A stretch of DNA of 24,014 nucleotides from an uncultured Microbacteriaceae bacterium. Its GTDB lineage: Bacteria; Actinomycetota; Actinomycetes; Actinomycetales; Microbacteriaceae. Shown here in pieces: positions 16,759-23,954 of the stretch. The stretch is from contig CALUAU010000013.1 in NCBI GenBank assembly GCA_943914115.1, positions 1-24,014 on the forward strand, given 5' to 3'. Below the pieces are notes generated by a model, which worked only from the letters and a program-made list of their open reading frames with translations, searched no databases and was not told the origin of the DNA. Position numbers and translations under genes: made by a program. The stretch's first letter is position 1. Every line of letters starts with the position of its first letter.

Positions 16759-18846
16759 CTAGGTGTCGATGAGCTCTGGCACCACATCGTCGGCACCGGC
16801 AATGATGAACTCCTTGCGCGGGGCAACCTCGTTACCCATCAGCAGTTCAAACACCGTCTCGGCCGCGGCAGCGTCTTTCATGGTCATCCGTCGCAGCAAG
16901 CGATGTTCGGGGTTCATTGTGGTGTCCCACAGCTGGTCTTCATCCATCTCACCGAGACCCTTGTAGCGCTGAATTGGTTCTTGGTAGCGACGGCCGCTCC
17001 GCTCGAGTTTCGCGAGCAGCTGCTGCAACTCCTGTTCGCTATAGGTGTAGATGGTCTCGTTCGGTTTTTTGCCGGGATGCACCACCACGACCCGGTGCAG
17101 CGGAGGTACTGCCGCATAAACCCGCCCCGCTTCGAGCATCGGCCGCATATAGCGAAAGAAGAGGGTGAGCAGCAGCGTGCGAATATGAGCGCCGTCGACG
17201 TCAGCATCCGACATGATGATGACCTTGCCATACCGGGCCTGATCGAGATCGAAAGTGCGCCCCGAACCCGCACCAATCACCTGAATAATGTTGGCGCACT
17301 CGGCGTTTTTCAGCATGTCTGCCAGCGACGCTTTTTGCACGTTGAGAATCTTGCCGCGGATCGGGAAAAGCGCCTGCACTTCGCTGTCGCGCGCGGGTTT
17401 TGCGGTGCCGAGTGCCGAGTCACCCTCGACAATGAACAGCTCACTGCGCTCCACATCGTTTGACCGGCAGTCAACCAGTTTCGCCGGCAGTGACGAGTTC
17501 TCGAGCGCGTTCTTGCGGCGCTGCGTCTCTTTGTGAGCGCGCGCCGAGATTCGGCTCTTCATCTCGGTGACGACCTTCTCGAGCAGCATCGAGGTTTCGG
17601 TCTTGTCTTGCCGTTTGGTCGAGCCGAACCGTTCTTTCATTCCGGCGGTAACCGCTTTCGACACGATCTGCCGAGCCTGCGGGGTGCCGAGCACCTCCTT
17701 CGTTTGACCCTCGAATTGCGGTTCGGGGATGCGCACGGTCACCACGGCAGTCAACCCGGCGAGCACATCATCTTTTTCAAGCTTGTCGTTACCAACCTTC
17801 AGGCGACGCGCATTCTTCGTGATCTCATCACGCACCACCTTCACCAGAGCCTGCTCAAAACCAGCCAGGTGAGTACCGCCCTTGGGGGTTGCGATGATGT
17901 TCACAAAGCTGCGCAGCGTGGTTTCATAGCCGATCCCCCAGCGCAGCGCCACATCCACCTGCATCTCGCGCTCAACCTCACGCGAAACCATATGCCCGGA
18001 AGCCTCATCGAGTACCGGCACCGTTTCGACGTACTCGCCCGACCCCCGAATACGCCAGGTTTCAGTGACGGATGCATCCGGCGCCAAATAGTCGACGAAC
18101 TCTGAAATACCGCCCTGGTAGTGGTAGGTCTCAATCTCAGGTTCTTCGGGATCTCGTCGATCATCGATGGTGATTGCCAGCCCCGGCACCAAGAACGCAG
18201 TCTGGCGGGCTCGCTCTTGCAGTTTTTCAAGATCAAACTCGGCATCCCGCACGAACACCTGCGGGTCGGCCCAGTAGCGCACGCGAGTTCCGGTAACACC
18301 GCGTTTCACCCTGCCAAGCTCGCGTAGTGGCGCCGACCCGGGCTGCTCGGTGAACTCGGCCTCTGGGCTCGGTTCGCCATTACCATCGGCAAATTCGCCG
18401 GCCACACCGCGGCGGAAGCTCATCGCACGGGTCACCCCGCCACGGTCAACTTCCACATCTAGTCGCGCCGAGAGCGCATTCACCACCGAGGCGCCCACAC
18501 CGTGCAGGCCGCCCGCCGCACCATAGTTGCTGCTGCCAAACTTACCCCCGGCGTGAAGTTTCGTGTACACCACCTGCACACCGGTCATACCGGTGCGCGG
18601 TTCAATATCGGTGGGAATACCGCGCCCGTGATCGTGCACCTCAACCGACCCGTCGGGGTTGAGCCGCACCAGAATCTCTTGCCCAAAGCCACCGAGCGCC
18701 TCATCGACGGCGTTGTCGATAATCTCCCAAAGGCAGTGCATCAGGCCGCGAGAATCGGTCGAACCGATATACATGCCCGGCCGTTTCCGCACCGCCTCGA
18801 GCCCGTCGAGCACCTGCAGCTGTGCGGCTGAGTAGTCGTTGGCCAA
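16759..18846 (-). CDS. parE: DNA topoisomerase IV subunit B
   Basis: ATPase subunit of the type IIA topoisomerase, partner of ParC. The 695-residue product has the GHKL ATPase domain: E41 and N45 in WEIIDNAVDEA, D72 and GRGIP (74-78), the ATP-lid GGKFG (100-104) and GGLHGVGAS (112-120). The transducer domain follows, then the TOPRIM domain with EGDSALGTAKPARD and the metal site SDADVDGAHIR, and the C-terminal QRYKGLGEMD. EGDSALGTAK rather than GyrB's EGDSAGGSAK supports ParE. The start codon is TTG, preceded by GGAGG at 4-nt spacing, and matches the normal family N terminus. It diverges from the ATP-grasp gene and runs toward the GNAT gene. Confidence 0.93.
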   Translation of the reverse strand: MANDYSAAQLQVLDGLEAVRKRPGMYIGSTDSRGLMHCLWEIIDNAVDEALGGFGQEILVRLNPDGSVEVHDHGRGIPTDIEPRTGMTGVQVVYTKLHAGGKFGSSNYGAAGGLHGVGASVVNALSARLDVEVDRGGVTRAMSFRRGVAGEFADGNGEPSPEAEFTEQPGSAPLRELGRVKRGVTGTRVRYWADPQVFVRDAEFDLEKLQERARQTAFLVPGLAITIDDRRDPEEPEIETYHYQGGISEFVDYLAPDASVTETWRIRGSGEYVETVPVLDEASGHMVSREVEREMQVDVALRWGIGYETTLRSFVNIIATPKGGTHLAGFEQALVKVVRDEITKNARRLKVGNDKLEKDDVLAGLTAVVTVRIPEPQFEGQTKEVLGTPQARQIVSKAVTAGMKERFGSTKRQDKTETSMLLEKVVTEMKSRISARAHKETQRRKNALENSSLPAKLVDCRSNDVERSELFIVEGDSALGTAKPARDSEVQALFPIRGKILNVQKASLADMLKNAECANIIQVIGAGSGRTFDLDQARYGKVIIMSDADVDGAHIRTLLLTLFFRYMRPMLEAGRVYAAVPPLHRVVVVHPGKKPNETIYTYSEQELQQLLAKLERSGRRYQEPIQRYKGLGEMDEDQLWDTTMNPEHRLLRRMTMKDAAAAETVFELLMGNEVAPRKEFIIAGADDVVPELIDT

Positions 18847-18949
18847 TGCGCCTCCGGTAGCGGTGAAAGAACGGATCGGTACAGCAAGAATGTATTGCGC
18901 TTGGCTAATTTACTCCCTCAGGCGCACCGGTGTTCACCAAACGAATCGC

Positions 18950-18955
18950 TAGAAT
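18950..18955 (+). promoter_or_regulatory. possible -10 element for the ATP-grasp gene
   Basis: TAGAAT lies 44 bases upstream of the GTG start in the 153-bp divergent gap between parE and the ATP-grasp gene. It matches the -10 consensus at four or five of six positions, but the sequence 17 bp upstream is a poor -35. On the minus strand, TACATT and TAAATT are alternatives for parE. Nothing else is recognised in the gap. Confidence 0.3.
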
Positions 18956-18999
18956 TGTCGCCAGCCAAATCGACCCCGACCGAAAAGTGAGCTTCGTCC

Positions 19000-20007
19000 G
19001 TGGCAAATCTGCGTTTTTCGTACTTCATTGAGCGCGCCAAGGCTGCAAACCTGCCGCGCGTATGGAAGATGGCCGGTGATATCGGCCGACAGTTCCGCAA
19101 GCCACGGCTGAACGTGTTCTGCGACATGCTCTGGTCGGCAGCGCGTTTTGACTGCGCCTTCCAAGACTTCCAAGACTGGGACTTCGCGATCCTGTCGCGT
19201 GCTGAACGGCGCACCTACATCACGCACCCGATGTCGAACCGGTACGCCCTACAGCTCAACACCGATAAACACGCCAACCGCGACCTCAGCGACAAATCGC
19301 GCTTCAACGTGCGCTTTGGCGATGTAATCGGGCGCCAGTGGCTGGATGTGCGCGAGGCAAGCGAGAACGAACTCGAAGCGTTCCTGGCACGGTTCACCGA
19401 TGTGATGGTGAAAGTTCCAGACTCGCTCGGCGGGAAGGGGATCGAACGGATCCGCACGAAAGACGTCACCGATGTGGCTCGATTCCGGGCCGAGCGGATG
19501 CGAAACCGGCAGTTCCTTGTCGAGGAGTTCTTGCAACAGCATCCGCACATGGCCGAGCTGAACTCATCCAGTGTCAACACCATGCGAATCGCCTCGTATA
19601 ACGATGGCACGCGGGTGCACATCCTATGTCGGGCGCTGCGCATCGGCGCCGGTGGTGACGTCGATAACTTCTCGGGCGGCGGTATGTACACGATGCTCTC
19701 ACCCGAGGGTACTGCGCTCTACCCCGCATTCGATGACGCCAACGCCACCCACGGCATCCATCCGCTAAGCGGTGTGCCGATCGTTGGTTTTGAAGTGCCG
19801 CTATTTGCCGAAGCCATCGAAGCGGTCAAAGCTGCCGCACAGCGCATCCCCGAGGTGCCCTATGTGGGCTGGGATGTGGCCATCGCCCCAGATCGGCCCG
19901 TGCTCATCGAGGGCAACTACAACACCGGCGTATTCCAGGCCAAGCCCTCAGTTTCGGGCCTTCGCCGCGGGTTGCTGCAGGTGTACCGAGCCGCAATCGG
20001 GCACTAG
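19000..20007 (+). CDS. sugar-transfer-associated ATP-grasp family protein
   Basis: ATP-grasp ligase-like protein; the family is often annotated as sugar-transfer associated, but no reaction is established for it. The 335-residue product shows the ATP-binding lysine region VKVPDSLGGKGIERI (137-151), the hinge FLVEEFLQQ (172-180), ELNSSSVNTMRIASY (186-200) with N193 and R196, the GGGMY loop (226-230), and the metal-binding end VGWDVAIAPDRPVLIEGN (289-306) with D292, E304 and N306. All ATP-grasp nucleotide and Mg positions appear intact, so it should be an active carboxylate-amine or similar ligase. The start is GTG with a weak purine stretch AAAAGTGAG upstream. It diverges from parE and converges on the CofE-like gene. 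No glycosyltransferase gene lies beside it. Confidence 0.85.
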   Translation: MANLRFSYFIERAKAANLPRVWKMAGDIGRQFRKPRLNVFCDMLWSAARFDCAFQDFQDWDFAILSRAERRTYITHPMSNRYALQLNTDKHANRDLSDKSRFNVRFGDVIGRQWLDVREASENELEAFLARFTDVMVKVPDSLGGKGIERIRTKDVTDVARFRAERMRNRQFLVEEFLQQHPHMAELNSSSVNTMRIASYNDGTRVHILCRALRIGAGGDVDNFSGGGMYTMLSPEGTALYPAFDDANATHGIHPLSGVPIVGFEVPLFAEAIEAVKAAAQRIPEVPYVGWDVAIAPDRPVLIEGNYNTGVFQAKPSVSGLRRGLLQVYRAAIGH

Positions 20008-20008
20008 C

Positions 20009-20029
20009 AACGGCCCGCGTCGGGCCGTT
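20009..20029 (+). terminator. hairpin after the ATP-grasp gene
   Basis: AACGGCCCG-CGT-CGGGCCGTT is a perfect 9-bp stem with a 3-nt loop, starting one base after the stop codon of the ATP-grasp gene. It is GC-rich and lacks a T run. It is the first of two tandem hairpins in the 96-bp convergent gap. Confidence 0.75.
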
Positions 20030-20036
20030 CAACGAA

Positions 20037-20074
20037 GTGGGCGGGCGACATTCGATTCGAAGTCGCCCGCCCAC
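20037..20074 (-). terminator. long hairpin after the CofE-like gene
   Basis: A perfect 13-bp stem (GTGGGCGGGCGAC at 20037-20049 pairs with 20062-20074) encloses a 12-nt loop. It lies 29 bases beyond the stop of the minus-strand CofE-like gene and probably ends the rpoD unit; it could also back up the plus-strand hairpin just before it. Confidence 0.7.
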
Positions 20075-20103
20075 TCGCTGTGTTACCGAGCCGCTTGGCC
20101 GCG

Positions 20104-20823
20104 CTACTTGTTGTCGGTTCGCGGCCGAATAATGCCCATCGGTGTCGACTGTGTGCCCTGACCGAGCGGGTTGTCGGCAAGCACCCGAGCCCAATGCTCG
20201 TTGCGCTTGTGGTCGAGCGTCGACCCGAGAATATTGCCGCCAATGTCGTTAATGTCGACGATCAGCACTTCCACCCGGTTACCGAGCAGCACCTTGAGAT
20301 CGGTGGCGACCCGATTCGGGTTCTCAGGGCCAAGCACCACCGAGCGGTCGTAGGGCGCGATAGTTCCCTCAGTGGGACCATCAATTGCGCGAGCTTTCTC
20401 ACCGGCAACCCGATAGAAGTCACCCGAACGGCGCAACAGCTTCTTCGACACCACCGAAACAGCGGCCGCAAACAGGATTCGCGGCGTCCCACACTCCCGC
20501 AGCGCCATCTCCATGGTTTCGGGCATACCAAGACCGATTCCATAAGGGGTGCGGGTCACATACTTCGACAGCTTGGTGGCGAGCTTACGCGGTTTGATCT
20601 CTTCGAGCAGCATCGAACGCCCCTGGGTGATCGCCACGATTTTCTCGGTGACAAACAGAATGTCGCCATCCTGCACCACCGGCTCGGCGTAGGTGCGCAC
20701 CACCTGGTGGAGATCATCGTCGGGCATGACCACGTGGGTCTTGATCGGCAGCCGCTCGTAGGTCACGCCGTCGGCCGTGTTGGTGAGGGCTTTACCCTCG
20801 TTTGCCTGCAATTGTGATGACAC
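20104..20823 (-). CDS. CofE-like (coenzyme F420-0:L-glutamate ligase family) protein of unknown substrate
   Basis: Belongs to the CofE fold family, whose archetype is a GTP- and metal-dependent ligase adding L-glutamate to F420-0. The 239-residue product keeps the core GDILFVTEKIVAITQGR (53-69) and has DGPTEGTIAPYDRSVVLG (148-165), which I associate with a clade found in bacteria lacking F420. No F420 genes (cofC, cofD, fbiC) are in the window, so making F420 is not supported. I prefer the GTG start at 20823: it is 13 nt after the aminotransferase stop and has AGGGGG 9 nt upstream, overlapping that stop codon. An ATG at 20865 would overlap the upstream gene by 29 nt and add a basic tail. Last gene of the rpoD unit. 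The family is fairly sure, the reaction unknown. Confidence 0.8.
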   Translation of the reverse strand: MSSQLQANEGKALTNTADGVTYERLPIKTHVVMPDDDLHQVVRTYAEPVVQDGDILFVTEKIVAITQGRSMLLEEIKPRKLATKLSKYVTRTPYGIGLGMPETMEMALRECGTPRILFAAAVSVVSKKLLRRSGDFYRVAGEKARAIDGPTEGTIAPYDRSVVLGPENPNRVATDLKVLLGNRVEVLIVDINDIGGNILGSTLDHKRNEHWARVLADNPLGQGTQSTPMGIIRPRTDNK

Positions 20824-20836
20824 TGAACTAGACCCC

Positions 20837-22093
20837 CTAGGCGCGTGCCGCCGCAACCGCATCACGCAGGATGCTCAGCCCAGCCTTGAGAGTTTCTAGG
20901 TCGCCATTGAGCGTCGGCATGATCTTAACCACCTCGTCGTGGGCGCCCGCCGTCTCAACAACCAGGCCACGCTCGAACGCGGCACGTGAGATGCGGCCGG
21001 CGAGCTCACGGTCTTGCTCACAAACAAGCCCCTGCAGCAGTCCACGGCCACGCACCGAGAACTCGCCGGGGTACTGCTCGGCAATCTCGTTGAGTGTGTT
21101 CACCACTTCAGCCGAACGTTCGGCAATGGTCTTCTCAAGCTGGTCGTCACTCCAGAACTTCTCGATCGCTTTCGCAGCGCCCACAAAGGCGATCGAATTA
21201 CCCCGGAAGGTGCCGGTGTGCATTGCCGGCTGCCACTTGTCGAGCTCGGGTTTGATCAGCAGCAGCGACATCGGGAAGCCATAACCCGAGAGCGATTTCG
21301 ACAGGGTCACCATATCGGGAACGATGCCCGACTCTTCGAAACCAAAGAACTTACCCGAGCGGCCAATACCGATCTGGATTTCATCGCAAATGAGCACGAT
21401 TCCGTGTTCGTCACACAGCGCACGCAGGTCACGCAGCCACTGCGCGCTCGCCACGTTCACACCGCCCTCACCCTGCACCGTCTCAACTATGACTGCCGCG
21501 GGCAGGTCGAGACCACTGGACGGGTCTTCGATGTGTTTGCGTAGCAGCGCCACAGTGTCGATGTTGTCGCCGTAGTAGCCGTCATACGGGTGGAAGGTGA
21601 CATCGTTCAGGGTCGTGCCGGCAGCCTGGCGAAACCAGTGGTTCGCGGTGGCAGCAAGCGCTCCCAGCGAAAGACCGTGGTAACCGTGTGTGAAGGCCAC
21701 CACGCCCGTGCGGCCGGTAGCCATGCGCGCCAGTTTCAGCGCGGCTTCGACGGTGTTGGCACCGGTCGGGCCGGTGAACTGCACGCGGTAGTCGAGACCG
21801 CGCGGCGCCAAGATGCGATCACGAAACAGTTCGAGGAGGCGGCGCTTGCTAGTGGTGGCCATGTCGAGGGCGTGCTGCAGCTGGTCGCTGCGCAGGAACT
21901 CGATGACCTCTTCTTGAATGTCAGGGTCGTTGTGACCGTAGTTCACCGCACCGGCCCCACAGAAGAAGTCGATGTACTCCCGTCCGTCTTCGTCGGTGAG
22001 CTTCGATCCTTTCGCGGTGGTGAACACCGTGGGGAACGAACGAATATAGCTACGAACTTCCGATTCGGTCTGGTCGAAAACCGACAGGTTCAT
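20837..22093 (-). CDS. diaminobutyrate--2-oxoglutarate transaminase (EctB family)
   Basis: PLP-dependent class III aminotransferase that converts L-aspartate 4-semialdehyde and glutamate to L-2,4-diaminobutyrate (DAB). The 418-residue product reads as EctB throughout: CGAGAVNYGHN (45-55), FTGPTGANTVEAALK (106-120) for cofactor phosphate binding, DEIQ (237-240), the Schiff-base lysine K266 in TLSKSLSGYG, and GTFRGN (294-299). The start has AAGGA 8 nt upstream. EctB normally sits in ectABC, but here neither ectA nor ectC is adjacent: rpoD is 32 nt upstream and a CofE-like gene 13 nt downstream. DAB for B-type peptidoglycan, known in several Microbacteriaceae genera, is the more likely end use; ectoine made with unlinked ectA/ectC or a siderophore route is possible. 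Symbol left blank for that reason. Confidence 0.88.
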   Translation of the reverse strand: MNLSVFDQTESEVRSYIRSFPTVFTTAKGSKLTDEDGREYIDFFCGAGAVNYGHNDPDIQEEVIEFLRSDQLQHALDMATTSKRRLLELFRDRILAPRGLDYRVQFTGPTGANTVEAALKLARMATGRTGVVAFTHGYHGLSLGALAATANHWFRQAAGTTLNDVTFHPYDGYYGDNIDTVALLRKHIEDPSSGLDLPAAVIVETVQGEGGVNVASAQWLRDLRALCDEHGIVLICDEIQIGIGRSGKFFGFEESGIVPDMVTLSKSLSGYGFPMSLLLIKPELDKWQPAMHTGTFRGNSIAFVGAAKAIEKFWSDDQLEKTIAERSAEVVNTLNEIAEQYPGEFSVRGRGLLQGLVCEQDRELAGRISRAAFERGLVVETAGAHDEVVKIMPTLNGDLETLKAGLSILRDAVAAARA

Positions 22094-22125
22094 GTGAGGT
22101 CCTTCCTATGCTCGAAGCAGAAATG

Positions 22126-23784
22126 CTACTCCAGGTAATCGCGCAACGACTGCGAGCGAGATGGGTGACGCAGTTTCGCCATCGTCTTCGACTCGATCTG
22201 CCGGATACGCTCACGCGTAACGCCGAAAGTCTCACCGATTTGGTCGAGCGTTTTGGGCATCCCGTCGCCGATACCGAAGCGCATCCGAATCACACCGGCC
22301 TCGCGCTCTGATAGCGAATCAAGCAGTGACTCGAGCTGGCGCTGCAGCATCGTGAAGCTCACCGCGTCGGCGGGCACCACAGCCTCGGTGTCTTCAATCA
22401 GGTCACCAAACTCCGAATCACCGTCTTCACCAAGCGGTGTGTGCAGCGAAATCGGTTCGCGACCGTATTTCTGCACCTCGACCACCTTTTCGGGCGTCAT
22501 ATCGAGTTCGTGTGCGAGCTCTTCGGGCGTGGGTTCGCGACCAAGATCCTGCAGCATTTGACGCTGCACGCGGGCGAGCTTGTTGATGACTTCAACCATG
22601 TGCACGGGGATACGAATGGTGCGCGCCTGGTCGGCCATGGCACGCGTGATTGCCTGGCGAATCCACCAGGTGGCATAGGTTGAGAACTTAAAGCCCTTGG
22701 TGTAGTCGAACTTTTCAACCGCTCGGATTAGACCAAGGTTTCCCTCCTGGATCAGGTCGAGAAACTGCATTCCGCGGCCCGTGTAGCGCTTAGCGAGCGA
22801 CACCACCAGGCGCAGGTTCGCCCCCAGCAGGTGGCTTTTAGCACGGCGACCGTCACGCACAATCCACTTGAGTTCGCGCACATACTTCGGGTCGAGTCCC
22901 TGTTCACGCAGCAGCTTGTCTTCAGCATACAGCCCCGCTTCGATCCGCATGGCCAGGTCGACCTCTTCAGCGGCGTTGAGCAGCGGCACCTTACCGATCT
23001 GCTTGAGGTAGTCCTTCACCGGGTCGGCAGTGGCACCGGTGATCGCTGTCGAGTAGACGGGCTGGTCATCATCGTCTTTATTGCTCAGCACCAGGGCGCC
23101 GGCGGCACGAACAGCGGTCTCTGCCTTGGCGACATCCTCTTCGGGGTCTTCCGACTTTTCGTCGCGCTCCCCCAGATCTGGATCGTCGTCGGCCTCGGCA
23201 TCGTCTTCAACATCGGCCGACTCTTCCATATCGGCCTCATCGATTTCGTGATCTTCGTCGAGGTCGATAACTTCGTTTTCGGCCGCAGGCTTGCTCGATT
23301 TTGCCGTCGACTTGCGTGCTGAGCGCTTGCGGGCAGGTGCTTTTTCTTGTGTTTCAGCTGCCGCACCGTCAGCCGCGATAATCGCCTCGATCAGCTCGGC
23401 CTTGCGCATCGAGCTGATGCCGTCGACACCGGCTTCCTTGGCAAGTTTGCGCAGCTCGGCAACCACCCTGCCGCGCAGCTGCGCCTCGGTAAACCCGGCA
23501 CCCGCATCCTCGGCAGGCTGTTTCGCTTTCGATGCGCTAGCGGTCGACTTTGACTTCGTTGCCTTTGCCGCCGGCTTCTTTTTCGCTGCGGGCTTGCTGG
23601 CCGCTACGGGAGTTTGGCCAGTCTCACCGGCATTCGCAACAATGGCGGCAACCAGGTCAGCCTTCCGCATCCCGGAGGCACCGGCGATGCCTGCATCCTT
23701 AGCGATCTCGCGCAGTTCAACCACGCGCTTGTCAGAAAGTTCAGTCTCGGTGTACGAAGCGACCTGCTTGGATGCGCTGGCCAT
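22126..23784 (-). CDS. rpoD: primary RNA polymerase sigma factor (RpoD/SigA) with N-terminal Rho_N-like repeats
   Basis: Housekeeping sigma-70 factor that directs RNA polymerase to -10/-35 promoters. I start at ATG 23784 (MASASKQVAS), with AGGGG about 7 nt upstream, rather than a start 13 codons earlier, giving 552 residues. Region 1.2 is at 254-282 (DPVKDYLKQIGKVPLL), region 2 at 322-390 with STYATWWIRQAITRAMADQ, region 3 at about 398-450, and region 4.2 at 512-552 with the GVTRERIRQIESKTMAKL helix-turn-helix. Ahead of these lie two homologous 35-40-residue modules (11-50 and 98-138) of Rho_N/SAP type, each ending in SMRKAEL or GMRKADL, then a Lys/Ala-rich linker and a highly acidic stretch (172-220). 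It starts a packed unit with the aminotransferase and CofE-like genes. Confidence 0.96.
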   Translation of the reverse strand: MASASKQVASYTETELSDKRVVELREIAKDAGIAGASGMRKADLVAAIVANAGETGQTPVAASKPAAKKKPAAKATKSKSTASASKAKQPAEDAGAGFTEAQLRGRVVAELRKLAKEAGVDGISSMRKAELIEAIIAADGAAAETQEKAPARKRSARKSTAKSSKPAAENEVIDLDEDHEIDEADMEESADVEDDAEADDDPDLGERDEKSEDPEEDVAKAETAVRAAGALVLSNKDDDDQPVYSTAITGATADPVKDYLKQIGKVPLLNAAEEVDLAMRIEAGLYAEDKLLREQGLDPKYVRELKWIVRDGRRAKSHLLGANLRLVVSLAKRYTGRGMQFLDLIQEGNLGLIRAVEKFDYTKGFKFSTYATWWIRQAITRAMADQARTIRIPVHMVEVINKLARVQRQMLQDLGREPTPEELAHELDMTPEKVVEVQKYGREPISLHTPLGEDGDSEFGDLIEDTEAVVPADAVSFTMLQRQLESLLDSLSEREAGVIRMRFGIGDGMPKTLDQIGETFGVTRERIRQIESKTMAKLRHPSRSQSLRDYLE

Positions 23785-23860
23785 GTTGTATCCCCTCTCA
23801 CCGCAGGCAAAATGAAACCCCAAGTCAAGTCGCCAAACGATTGACCGGGTTAGGCATTCG

Positions 23861-23866
23861 ATACTA
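23861..23866 (-). promoter_or_regulatory. possible rpoD -10 element
   Basis: TAGTAT on the minus strand lies 77 bases upstream of the rpoD start codon, preceded by CACACTG. The hexamer 17 bp upstream (GAATAG) is a poor -35. A leader of about 70 nt would result. This is a weak call by eye. Confidence 0.3.
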
Positions 23867-23887
23867 CAGTGTGCGACCGTTTTCTAT

Positions 23888-23920
23888 TCCCAGGGGCACT
23901 CAGCTTTCTCTGCCCTGGGA
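23888..23920 (-). terminator. hairpin upstream of rpoD, probable terminator of the preceding gene
   Basis: TCCCAGGG (23888-23895) pairs with CCCTGGGA (23913-23920) around a 17-nt loop, and a GCA/TGC pairing with one bulged G can extend it. It is 34 bases past the stop of the apparent minus-strand gene at the window edge and upstream of the rpoD -10 candidate, so it most likely isolates rpoD from that gene. Confidence 0.5.
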
Positions 23921-23954
23921 CACTCACACCGGCCTGGTATTTAACTCTCGCCGC

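Noticed and set aside
20104..20823. An F420 cofactor biosynthesis locus
   Set aside because: A CofE-like gene alone is not enough, the protein looks like a clade found in bacteria without F420, and no other F420 genes are in the window.
20837..22093. An ectoine biosynthesis cluster
   Set aside because: Only the EctB-type gene is present; no acetyltransferase of EctA type or ectoine synthase lies beside it. The GNAT gene at 16188 is far away and resembles the Pat/MnaT group instead.
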